From: Thiothrix lacustris DSM 21227
GTDB taxonomy: Bacteria; Pseudomonadota; Gammaproteobacteria; Thiotrichales; Thiotrichaceae
DNA length: 64,000 bases
Reading direction: 5' to 3'
Assembly: GCF_000621325.1 (NCBI RefSeq)
Contig: NZ_JHYQ01000027.1
Span: forward strand, 1-64,000
Under the pieces are notes generated by a model, which was given only the letters and a program-made list of their open reading frames with translations, did no database searches and had not been told where the DNA came from. Numbering within the stretch: the first letter of the stretch is position 1; each line of letters starts with the position of its first letter. The translations under genes were made by a program, and so were the position numbers. This document shows, piece by piece, positions 32,175-41,341 of this stretch.

Positions 32175-35072
32175 TTAACTTAAATCAGAGGCTACTTTCC
32201 GCGCCGATCCGAAGTCCGTCTTGCCACTCCCCAACTTCGGAATTTCCGCCAGACTGCGGATAGTCGATGGAATCATCAGCGGATTCATCCCACCCGCCAG
32301 CAACTGGCGTTTCACTGCTGCTTCATCATGTGCCCCAGCCATCAGCAACACGATCTTTTCGCCTTTTTTGTCATCTGGCAAATTGACCGCCACCATTTCC
32401 AGTTCCGCATCGCCCAGTATCTGCCGTACTTGCTGCTCCACTGCCGTTAAACTGACCATTTCCCCGCCCAGCTTGGCGAAGCGTGAATAACGGTCGACGA
32501 TGGTGAGGAAGCCATCTTCATCCACATGCCCTTTGTCGCCGGTTTTGTACCAGCGTTGCCCGTCGATGTCGGCAATGGCTTGCGCGGTTTTTTCCGGCGC
32601 ATCCAGATAGCCCTTCATGACTTGGGGGCCACCGATCAGGATCAATCCATCTGTTCCTGTTGGCAAGGTTTCCAGCGTGTCCGGGTCAACGATACGGAAA
32701 CTAGTGCCGGGTAAGGGTAAACCTACCGTGCCTTCCTTGTTAGCAGATTGCACTTTCCAGTAGCGCATATCGAGCTGGTCGGGCAGGTTGACGGCAGCAA
32801 CGGGCGAGGTTTCAGTCGCCCCATAGCCTTCCAGCAGCTTCTTGCCGAATTTGTCGAGGAACAGGCGGCGGACTTCCGGCGCAAGCTTTTCCGCACCCGC
32901 GACCACGTAGCGCAACGATTGGAACATCAGTGGGTGCACACGGGAATTTTTCGCGTATAAACGCAGGAATGTACCTGTGCCAAACAGTAAGGTCGCTTCG
33001 TAACGCGCCACGCCTTTGGCGATATTCACCGCATCGGTCGGGTCAGGGTGGCACACGACGGGGATGCCTTCTGATAGCGGCATCAGCGTACTCGCCAGCA
33101 AACCGAAGGCGTGGAAGGTTGGCAATGTGCCCATGATCACGTCGTTATCCAGCGTATTCAGCGCATCCGCCACCTGCCGCGCATTCACCGCCAAGTTGCG
33201 GTGTGAGAGTTCAATGCCTTTGGGCGCACCTTCACTGCCGCTGGAAAACAGAATGGCAGCCGTCGCTTCCAAATCAATGTTAGGAATGTACAGCCATTGC
33301 AGCAAACGGGTCGGCAATAACATAGACATCAAAAGTGTGAGCAGCAATTGGTGTTTAGGGATTTCGGCCTTCAAGTCTTCCAGAAAAGTCAGCGGGGTAT
33401 TGGGCAGTATGGCCACAATATCAATGCCGCGTTCCTTGAGTTTGTCGAGGAAACGCTTGGAGGTGTAAACCCGTTGCAAACCAGCTTGTTGAACCGCGCT
33501 GTGTATCGACTCAGCGCTGGCTGTGTAATTCAAATTCACAATGGTTTTACCCAGGCTCAACACGGCCATATTCGCAATCGCCCCGCCCGCACTGGTAGGC
33601 AATAACAGGCCAATATTCTGTTCCGGGCTAAGTTTCTTGATCAGCACGGCAAAGCGGAACACGGCTGTCATGAAGCGGTGGTGGCTCAACGGCTCGCCGA
33701 TCACATCCGCCGCTGCCATGCGGAAACTCTGCCGTTTGGCGGAGCGCAACCAGTTCACAGGGATAGGGTCGATCAGGTGTGAATAGGTATCCCATGACGT
33801 AAACGACAGGTCGAATACTTTTTGCTTCAACTCATGCGCTGGGATATTTTCAGGCAAGGCTTTGCCAAACGCCACCACGATGTCACGCTTGAACCCAGAC
33901 TGACGGTTTTCGCGCAAAAAGCCGCTGGAACGTGAAAAGCGGCTGCCCCACAAACCGTGCAGGTAAAACGGCACAATCACCGCCCCGGTATTTTTCACCG
34001 CTTTCTCATAGCCGCGTTTGAAGTCGGACAATTGCCCGGTGCGGCTGATCGAACCTTCCGGGAACAAGCAAACCACTTCGCCTGCTTTCAGCATCTCGGT
34101 CACTTTTTCCAGCGAATCGGCGCTCGCACCGCTGCTGATGGGAATCACCCCGAACCAGTTGAGGAAACCTTTCAGATACCAGCGTTCGTAATAGCCTTTT
34201 TCAATCACAAAATGCAGTTGGCGCGGTGAAGCCATTTGCACCAGCGCCCAGTCGATAAAGCTGATGTGATTGCCCAAGAGCAAGACGCCACCCTTGGCAG
34301 GTAAATGTTCAAAACCCATCACTTTTAGGCGGTAACGCGCCCGGAACAGGCGGCTGAATACAAAGCGCAGTAAAGATTGTGGCATGTGATAGAGGGTATA
34401 CACTGCACCTGCTACCGTGGTGGCGGTCAGTACCGTCATCAACAGCGTACTGCCCAAGTCTTGCCAAGAGAGCAGGGCAGCCGCCCCCACAAACCCCAGC
34501 ATCACCACGCTTTGCGCCAGATGGTCAATAGGCGTGGCCTTGGGTAATTGTTCTTCTGGAACGTGGTAGCGCAGCAAGGCGTGTAACGGTGCAACAAACA
34601 GCCCGCCCATAATGCCCAAAAACAGCAGCACGGCCGCTTGCAAGGTGGCGGAAGATTGCCAGCCCAGTACGATAATACTGGCCATGATGCCCAATGCGCC
34701 CACCGGAATCAGCCCGGTTTCGATATGGGTGACGGACATACGTTGCGCAATTTGCATCCCGATCAACAGGCCAGCAGCCGTTAGCGCGAGTAATGCCCAG
34801 TGTGCCGGGTAAACTGCCAGCAGCGCCAGCATAATGCCCCAGAACACCGCTTTGCCCATAATGGTCAGCCACAGATCAGCGTGATGGCGCACCCCCTGCC
34901 AATCCTTACGGGTACAGCCTACCCGCCGATACTGAATGACGCTGAATAGGGCAAAGGGCAGGGTGATCAAGAGCACTGCGAGTGCTTGCCCCGTCCACTG
35001 TTGAAGAATGGGGGTGAAAAATAGTGCGGCAATAAAAACCATCAACCCGTAGACGCGCATAGCTGGCAACAT
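32175..35072 (-). CDS. aas: fused membrane region / PlsC acyltransferase / acyl-ACP synthetase (Aas-LplT like)
   Basis: A 965-residue three-part protein. Residues 1-240 hold about eight hydrophobic spans resembling part of an LplT-type MFS flippase. Residues about 250-450 are a PlsC 1-acyl-glycerolphosphate acyltransferase (GNHISFIDW, VCLFPEGSISRTG). Residues about 470-960 are an AMP-forming acyl-ACP synthetase (ILFSSGSEGAPKGIELSHRN, GYGATETSP, WYKTGDKGHVDEDGF). It would take up lyso-phospholipids and reacylate them. AGGAG lies 10 bases before the ATG at 35072; the open frame extends 46 codons further up. The MFS part is shorter than the usual 12 spans. Confidence 0.87.
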   Translation of the reverse strand: MLPAMRVYGLMVFIAALFFTPILQQWTGQALAVLLITLPFALFSVIQYRRVGCTRKDWQGVRHHADLWLTIMGKAVFWGIMLALLAVYPAHWALLALTAAGLLIGMQIAQRMSVTHIETGLIPVGALGIMASIIVLGWQSSATLQAAVLLFLGIMGGLFVAPLHALLRYHVPEEQLPKATPIDHLAQSVVMLGFVGAAALLSWQDLGSTLLMTVLTATTVAGAVYTLYHMPQSLLRFVFSRLFRARYRLKVMGFEHLPAKGGVLLLGNHISFIDWALVQMASPRQLHFVIEKGYYERWYLKGFLNWFGVIPISSGASADSLEKVTEMLKAGEVVCLFPEGSISRTGQLSDFKRGYEKAVKNTGAVIVPFYLHGLWGSRFSRSSGFLRENRQSGFKRDIVVAFGKALPENIPAHELKQKVFDLSFTSWDTYSHLIDPIPVNWLRSAKRQSFRMAAADVIGEPLSHHRFMTAVFRFAVLIKKLSPEQNIGLLLPTSAGGAIANMAVLSLGKTIVNLNYTASAESIHSAVQQAGLQRVYTSKRFLDKLKERGIDIVAILPNTPLTFLEDLKAEIPKHQLLLTLLMSMLLPTRLLQWLYIPNIDLEATAAILFSSGSEGAPKGIELSHRNLAVNARQVADALNTLDNDVIMGTLPTFHAFGLLASTLMPLSEGIPVVCHPDPTDAVNIAKGVARYEATLLFGTGTFLRLYAKNSRVHPLMFQSLRYVVAGAEKLAPEVRRLFLDKFGKKLLEGYGATETSPVAAVNLPDQLDMRYWKVQSANKEGTVGLPLPGTSFRIVDPDTLETLPTGTDGLILIGGPQVMKGYLDAPEKTAQAIADIDGQRWYKTGDKGHVDEDGFLTIVDRYSRFAKLGGEMVSLTAVEQQVRQILGDAELEMVAVNLPDDKKGEKIVLLMAGAHDEAAVKRQLLAGGMNPLMIPSTIRSLAEIPKLGSGKTDFGSARKVASDLS

Positions 35073-35308
35073 GGGTTTGCTTCTCCTCTTCTGATGTTTG
35101 TTTCTGATGTCATTGTTATATGCTTGAACGATAGCGTTTAATGGATTTGTTATGCAAGGGAAACGCGGAAAGTTGCGTATGGCACAACGTGAAGTATCAA
35201 CAGCAACCAAATACCAGCGGATAGCAAGACATTGTTTCAGTCGGCGACTTAATGGATACTATCGCAGTAGGTAATTTATTAAACAATATCTTCATAGGAG
35301 AATCGATC

Positions 35309-35524
35309 ATGGCAGAATGGCGTAAAGTAGCAAAAGGCTTCGTACTGGGTGATGGTCACATCAGTACCAAGGAAGTTGATATGCTGCGTGAGCTAGTGCT
35401 GAAAGACGGTGCTGTCAGCAAAAGCGAACTGGATTTCCTGAAAGAAATCAAAGCAGAAGCCAAAACCGCAGTCAAAGTATTGGATGATTTGATCACTGAA
35501 TGTGAAGCAATGGTTAAAAGCTAA
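35309..35524 (+). CDS. small TerB-like protein
   Basis: A 71-residue helical protein, MAEWRKVAKGFVLGDGHIST at the start, then KEVDMLRELVLKDGAVSKSE. Two short Asp-containing turns (DGHIS and DGAVS) before helices recall the TerB fold found in tellurite-resistance and stress proteins. The start is set by TAGGAGAA upstream. It is a single gene with its own terminator-like hairpin. The function is unknown. Confidence 0.75.
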   Translation: MAEWRKVAKGFVLGDGHISTKEVDMLRELVLKDGAVSKSELDFLKEIKAEAKTAVKVLDDLITECEAMVKS

Positions 35525-35536
35525 CGCTTGCCAATG

Positions 35537-35571
35537 TCCTGTGGAGGTGATGTTGCATTGCCTCCATAGGA
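35537..35571 (+). terminator. hairpin after the TerB-like gene
   Basis: TCCT-G-TGGAGG pairs with CCTCCA-T-AGGA around a 13-base loop, followed by AATATTTTC. A likely terminator with a weak U tract. Confidence 0.6.
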
Positions 35572-35657
35572 AATATTTTCGTTAAAATTACCCCTCTCTG
35601 AAAATAAACGTTAGAATGATGGTCTATAAATAAACTTATAACTTGCTGGGGATCATC

Positions 35658-38600
35658 ATGATGAAGCTTTCATTCATGCTGCGTGCTTTATTCTTGTTTC
35701 TGCTGTTGGCAGGGATAACAAGTTTGAGCGGTTGCAATACTGACACGCCCGCTGATACCGTCGCGGCCAAGCCTGATGCCGCTCTACAAGATCGCACGCG
35801 ATTACTCACCGAATTGTTTAGCCAGCGCCCGCCCAGCATCCAACTGCGTCATCAGCCACTGGCGATTGGTTTTCGCCAAGCTGTGATTAGTGCTGATAAA
35901 GTGGGCAGCAGTGCAGCGGCTTACTTGCAACTCTCCCCAGATGTCGCAGGCAACGCACAATTCGACACCACCAGCAGCATCGTCTTTGTACCCGCCACGC
36001 CGTTGGCTTCTGGGCAAAGCTACACGCTCACCGTGAAACCGGCGGGTTTGCTGAATATCCCTGCTGATACCCCACCGATCGACTTCGCCTTCAAAACCGC
36101 TCCGCTGGAGTTGGATGTGCAAACTGAAGGGCTTGAACCCATCCCCGATCAGCCGACCCAAATGCGTTTGGCAGGCCGGGTATTCACCTCTGATTACGTC
36201 GCCCCAGAGATGCTGGAAAAAATCCTGCAAGCCACTTCTCAGAAGAAGCCGCTGTCACTGACGTGGGAACACAACGACAAGGGCACAGAACACCGTTTTA
36301 CTGTCAACGCGATTCCGCGTGAAACCTTCGCCACCGATTTGCATCTGAGCTGGGAGGGTAAAAGCCTGAACGCGCAAGGTACTTCGAGTGGTTCTAAAGA
36401 CATCGCTATCCCTAGCCAACAAACCTTCAGCATTACCCGCATCGACACCGCCAGCGAAGACACGGAAGGTAAGCCGCACATCACGGTGAGTTTTTCTGAT
36501 GCACTTGATACCCAGCAAGACCTGAAGGGCTTGGTACAGCTCGGCAGTGGCGAAGTCAGTACCCAAATCGTCGGCAACCGCCTGTTGGTTTACCCCACCG
36601 GTGCACTGGAACCGGGCGAACAAAAACTCATTCTGCAAGCGGGTATCAAGGCCGCTGCCGCTTCTCTGGGCAAACTGGTCGAGCGTACTGAACAATCCAT
36701 TACTCTCGGTGCTCCCAAACCTGCGGTGCGCTTTGTTGGCAAAGGCAGTATTTTGCCCGACAACCAACAGATGACCATTCCACTGGAAGCGCGTGGTGTG
36801 AATGCCGTACAAATCACCGCTATCGAAGTGTTCCCGGAGAATATCGAGCAATTCCTGCAAGTGAACGGGCTGGAGGGCGATCGTGAAATAGAACGGGTCG
36901 GACGTTACCTGTGGCGTAAAACCATCCCGCTCACCGCCGCCAACGCCAACCAGTGGAATCGTTACGACATTGATGCTAGCGAATTATTCAAAACCAAACC
37001 CGGCACACTCTACCGACTGGCATTATCGGTAGACCGTCGCCATTCCACCTACCCTTGCCCAGCGGGTACACCCGCGCCACAAATTACCGATAAACCCTTG
37101 GCGAGTGCCGAAGATGACGAGGGCACGCAAGCCAGCGGTTGGGATGGCATTGAAGAATACGCTGTCAACAGCGACGCCCCAGACTACGACTGGGATAAAC
37201 GTGATGATGCTTGCAACGACAGTTATTTTGCCAACAGCGAACAAACCAAAGCGAGCCACAACTTCATGGCCAGCAACCTCGGCCTGATTGCCAAACAGGA
37301 CGGCAACGGCAAAGTGCATGTGATCGCCACCGATTTGCGCACTGCCGAAACAGCCGTCGGTGTTAACCTGACCTTGCGTAATTTTCAGGGCAAAACCCTT
37401 GCCACCGCGATCACCGGCGGGGATGGCTTTGCGGAGCTTGATAGCCCCACTACCAGTTTTCTACTGGTCGCGGAAAAAGCGGGCGACCGTGCTTATCTCA
37501 AGCTCAACGCCAATACCGCACTCGAAACCAGTCAGTTCGATATTGGTGGCGAAACTGTGCAAAAAGGCTTAAAAGGTGTGCTCTACGGCGAGCGCGGTGT
37601 CTGGCGTCCCGGTGATGATATTCACCTCACCTTTGTTTTGCAGGATCGTGCTAACACCTTGCCACCTAAGCACCCGGTAACCGTGCAATTGTTTGACCCC
37701 ACCGGCAAACTCAAGCAAACCGTCACCAACAACCAGCCGACGGGCGCTTTTTACCCCTTCACGCTGAAAACAGCGGACAGTGACCCCACCGGCGACTGGT
37801 TGGTGAAAGCGGTACTCGGCGGCAGTACGTTCGACAAAACCCTGAAAATCGAAACCGTGCGTCCCAACCGTCTCAAAGTCGAACTCAATTACGGCGTGGA
37901 TACGTTGCACGGCTACCGCGAACTGCCGGAAGCAACCCTGTTTGCCCAATGGCTACACGGTGGCACGGCCAGCCATCTGAAAGCCGATGTCAGCGTGCGT
38001 TTGCGCGAAAAAACCACCGAATTCGGGCGTTATGCCGATTACACCTTCGACGACCCCACCCGCAAGCTGGACAGCGAAGAGCAGCAATTGCTGGAAGGGC
38101 GCACGGATGAGCAAGGCTATTTACGTTTTAATAAAGCTTTCCAACCGAAGCAGCCTGCACCGGGTATGCTCAGCGCCTGGTTTACCAGTCGCGTACACGA
38201 AGAAGGTGGCGGCTTCAGTATCAGTAAACAGGAGATTGATTATCACCCGTTTGAACACTACGTTGGCATGAAACTGCCCAAGGGCGATGACGAGCGTGGC
38301 ATGTTGCTCACCGACACTGAACACACTGTCGACATTGCCAGCCTGAACGCGGAGGGTCAGGAAGTTTCCCTGCCGCAAGTTGAAGTCACCCTCTACAAAA
38401 TCGAGTGGAAATGGTGGTGGGATAAAACCCCTGATTCGCTGGCCGAATACGCCGATTCCAGCCACAGCAGCAAATTGCAGCAGTCCATCGTCAACACCAC
38501 TAACGGCAAAGGCGAGTGGAAATTTCAAATCAAATACCCGGAATGGGGGCGTTATTTGATCCGCGCCTGCGACTTGGAAGGCAAGCATTGCACCGGTAAA

Positions 38601-41333
38601 ACCCTGTACGTCGATTGGCCGGGTTGGGCAGGTCGTGCGCAGGAAGAAGGCAGTGGTGCTGCTGCCATGTTGCGTTTCAGCAGCGACAAAACCAACTATC
38701 AGGTGGGCGAAACCGCGCAAATTCAATTGCCGGAAGCCCAAGCTGGGCGAGCCTTGTTCACGGTCGAAACCAGCAGCCAGATTCTGGAGCAACGCTGGAT
38801 TGAGTTTAATGGCCAGCGCACTCAAATTCCGTTACCTATTACGGCGGCCATGGCACCGAACGCCTACGTTAGCGTGACGTTATTGCAGGCGCACCAGAAC
38901 AAGCAAAATGACCGCCCGCTGCGTTTGTACGGCATCATTCCGCTCTTGGTCGAAGACCCTGCCACCAAGCTGCAACCCGTCTTGAAAGCAGCGGAAGAAT
39001 GGAAGCCGGAAAGCACCCAAACCTTCAGTATCAGCGAACAATCTGGTCACGCTATGGATTACACCCTGGCGGTGGTCGACGAGGGTTTGCTCGGTTTAAC
39101 CCGCTATGAAGCCCCCGATCTGCACAAGGCGTTCTACCGCAAAGAAGCCTTGGGGATCAAAACATGGGACTTGTTCGATAACGTGATAGGGGGATACAGC
39201 GGTAATCTGGAACGTATTCTGGCTATCGGTGGTGGTGACGAGGCACAAATCGACGATGCCGCCAACAAGCCGAAGCGTTTCCCGCCGGTGGTGCGTTTCC
39301 TTGGGGCTTTCCATCTGAATGCCGGGGAAACCAAGGAACACAGCGTTGAGTTGCCTTCCTATCTCGGTGCAGTGCGCATTATGGCGGTGGCCTCTGACGG
39401 CACGGCTTATGGCAAGGCGGAACAGCCTGTGTTCGTGCGCCAACCGTTGATGTTGTTATCGTCCTTGCCGCGTACCCTGAAAGTCGGTGAACGCATCGAA
39501 GTGCCCTTAACCGTGTTCGTTGCTGACCCAGCGGTTACATCGGTGCAAGTCAAGGTCGAGGCGGATGGCGCATTCGCCAGTGTTGGCCCCGCACTCACCG
39601 TGCCCTTCACGCAAGCGGGTGAAAAAGTGGTGACCCTGTTTGTGAAAGCAGGCGACAAGCCGATGCAAGGTAAGCTGACATTTACTGCGACCAGCGGCAC
39701 ACTCAGTAGCAGCCACGCAGTGGATTTGGCCATACAAGCGCCCAATTTACCCAGTTTGCGCACGGTGAGCCACACGTTGGAACCGAAAGCGGATTGGCAA
39801 ACGGCGATTACTCCACACGGCATGGCCGGTACAAATCAGAGTATGCTGGAACTAGCCAGTATTCCTAATCTGAATCTGGAACAACATCTGGATTACCTGA
39901 TCAACTACCCACACGGTTGCTTGGAACAAACCACATCGGCAGTCTTCCCGCAATTGTATTTGCCCAAGTTGCTCAAGCTTGACCCTGAGCGCCAGCAGAA
40001 AATTGAACATTATGTGAAACGTGCCATTGCTAAATTGGCTGATTTCCAAAGCAGTAATGGCAATTTGATGTACTGGCCGGGTTCGACTGAAGCCAACGAT
40101 TGGGCGAGTTTGTACGCAGGGCACTTCCTGATTGAAGCGCAAAAGCAGGGTTACAGCGTGCCACTGGGGATGATGACCGCATGGCAAGCCTATCAAGTGA
40201 AACAGTCGCAAAACTGGACCGCCAGCACGGGCGAAGACACCAGTTCCACCCAAGCCTATCGCTTGTATGTGCTGGCCGTCGCCGGTAAACCACAGATGGG
40301 GGCGATGAACCGTTTGCGTGAGTCCGGCAAGGCTAACCCGCAGGCACGTTGGTTGCTTGCTGCCGCGTATGTGCTGGCGGGGCAACCCGAAGCGGCGCAA
40401 CAAACCACGGCTGGATTGGTCGCCACTGAGCTGAATACACCCACTTCTGAGCAAACCTTCAGCCAGACACTGGGGCAACTCGGTTTGCAGTTGGAAACCT
40501 TGCTGGCACTGCAAAAAACGCAGGATGCCGATTTAGTGGTGCAGCAAATGGCGACAGAACTGGGCAGTACTACCGTGCAGAATACCCACGACATTAGCTG
40601 GGCATTGCTATCCGTCGCGCATTACCTGAGCACGAGTCAGCAGCCGCTGGCCGTGAGTTTTAGCCTGGATCAAGCCGCCGCAACGCCGTTGAACAGTGCT
40701 CAGCCGCTGCTGAGTCAGTTGCTCACTGTGCAGGATGCAGCCTTCCAGCTTGCCCTGCACAATGATGGCGACCGCAAGCTCTACGCCACGGTAACGCAAC
40801 GCGGTATTGCTCCGGCAGGCAATGAACAGGCGGAAGCGCAGGGCATGAGCTTGCAAGCGGAGCTATTCGACAAGCAAGGTAACAAGGTTTGGGATACCGA
40901 GACACCGCTGACAGAAGCCTTGAAATTGCAGCAAGGTCAGGACTATGACCTGAATGTTAAGGTGACCAACGCCGACAGTGCAGCCCTGAAGCATGTGGCA
41001 CTGTCTACGTTGCTGCCATCGGGTATGGAAATTGGAACAACCGTGACGACCTCAGAGGAAAAGCCCGCTGCCAATAACACGGCTGGATTGACCTATCAGG
41101 ACGTGCGTGATGATCGCGTATTGAGTTATTTCGATTTGGCGGTGGGTGAAACCAGAACGGTCAACATCAAACTCAATGCTGCCTTCCTCGGCGAGTTTTA
41201 TTTCCCAGCCATCAGTACCGAAGCCATGTATCAGCCTGCCATCCGGGCGCGGACAGCAGGGTTGGCCGTGAAAATCATGAAGGTCGTCCCCATGAGCGCA
41301 CCCTTGGAGGTTAAGCCGGAGCTGACCAACTGA
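35658..41333 (+). CDS. yfhM: bacterial alpha-2-macroglobulin, thioester-containing lipoprotein
   Basis: An 1891-residue periplasmic lipoprotein: hydrophobic signal with lipobox LSGC (residues about 20-30), then a series of macroglobulin beta-domains (the segment YGERGVWRPGDDIHLTF is typical of MG3/MG4), a bait region, and the thioester site NYPHGCLEQTTS with Cys1421 and Gln1424. The alpha-alpha toroid and receptor-like domains follow. It is thought to trap foreign proteases that breach the outer membrane. It is followed at once by pbpC, its usual partner. I chose the ATG at 35658; an ATG one codon later is equally possible. Confidence 0.95.
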   Translation: MMKLSFMLRALFLFLLLAGITSLSGCNTDTPADTVAAKPDAALQDRTRLLTELFSQRPPSIQLRHQPLAIGFRQAVISADKVGSSAAAYLQLSPDVAGNAQFDTTSSIVFVPATPLASGQSYTLTVKPAGLLNIPADTPPIDFAFKTAPLELDVQTEGLEPIPDQPTQMRLAGRVFTSDYVAPEMLEKILQATSQKKPLSLTWEHNDKGTEHRFTVNAIPRETFATDLHLSWEGKSLNAQGTSSGSKDIAIPSQQTFSITRIDTASEDTEGKPHITVSFSDALDTQQDLKGLVQLGSGEVSTQIVGNRLLVYPTGALEPGEQKLILQAGIKAAAASLGKLVERTEQSITLGAPKPAVRFVGKGSILPDNQQMTIPLEARGVNAVQITAIEVFPENIEQFLQVNGLEGDREIERVGRYLWRKTIPLTAANANQWNRYDIDASELFKTKPGTLYRLALSVDRRHSTYPCPAGTPAPQITDKPLASAEDDEGTQASGWDGIEEYAVNSDAPDYDWDKRDDACNDSYFANSEQTKASHNFMASNLGLIAKQDGNGKVHVIATDLRTAETAVGVNLTLRNFQGKTLATAITGGDGFAELDSPTTSFLLVAEKAGDRAYLKLNANTALETSQFDIGGETVQKGLKGVLYGERGVWRPGDDIHLTFVLQDRANTLPPKHPVTVQLFDPTGKLKQTVTNNQPTGAFYPFTLKTADSDPTGDWLVKAVLGGSTFDKTLKIETVRPNRLKVELNYGVDTLHGYRELPEATLFAQWLHGGTASHLKADVSVRLREKTTEFGRYADYTFDDPTRKLDSEEQQLLEGRTDEQGYLRFNKAFQPKQPAPGMLSAWFTSRVHEEGGGFSISKQEIDYHPFEHYVGMKLPKGDDERGMLLTDTEHTVDIASLNAEGQEVSLPQVEVTLYKIEWKWWWDKTPDSLAEYADSSHSSKLQQSIVNTTNGKGEWKFQIKYPEWGRYLIRACDLEGKHCTGKTLYVDWPGWAGRAQEEGSGAAAMLRFSSDKTNYQVGETAQIQLPEAQAGRALFTVETSSQILEQRWIEFNGQRTQIPLPITAAMAPNAYVSVTLLQAHQNKQNDRPLRLYGIIPLLVEDPATKLQPVLKAAEEWKPESTQTFSISEQSGHAMDYTLAVVDEGLLGLTRYEAPDLHKAFYRKEALGIKTWDLFDNVIGGYSGNLERILAIGGGDEAQIDDAANKPKRFPPVVRFLGAFHLNAGETKEHSVELPSYLGAVRIMAVASDGTAYGKAEQPVFVRQPLMLLSSLPRTLKVGERIEVPLTVFVADPAVTSVQVKVEADGAFASVGPALTVPFTQAGEKVVTLFVKAGDKPMQGKLTFTATSGTLSSSHAVDLAIQAPNLPSLRTVSHTLEPKADWQTAITPHGMAGTNQSMLELASIPNLNLEQHLDYLINYPHGCLEQTTSAVFPQLYLPKLLKLDPERQQKIEHYVKRAIAKLADFQSSNGNLMYWPGSTEANDWASLYAGHFLIEAQKQGYSVPLGMMTAWQAYQVKQSQNWTASTGEDTSSTQAYRLYVLAVAGKPQMGAMNRLRESGKANPQARWLLAAAYVLAGQPEAAQQTTAGLVATELNTPTSEQTFSQTLGQLGLQLETLLALQKTQDADLVVQQMATELGSTTVQNTHDISWALLSVAHYLSTSQQPLAVSFSLDQAAATPLNSAQPLLSQLLTVQDAAFQLALHNDGDRKLYATVTQRGIAPAGNEQAEAQGMSLQAELFDKQGNKVWDTETPLTEALKLQQGQDYDLNVKVTNADSAALKHVALSTLLPSGMEIGTTVTTSEEKPAANNTAGLTYQDVRDDRVLSYFDLAVGETRTVNIKLNAAFLGEFYFPAISTEAMYQPAIRARTAGLAVKIMKVVPMSAPLEVKPELTN

Positions 41334-41341
41334 AGCTTGTA

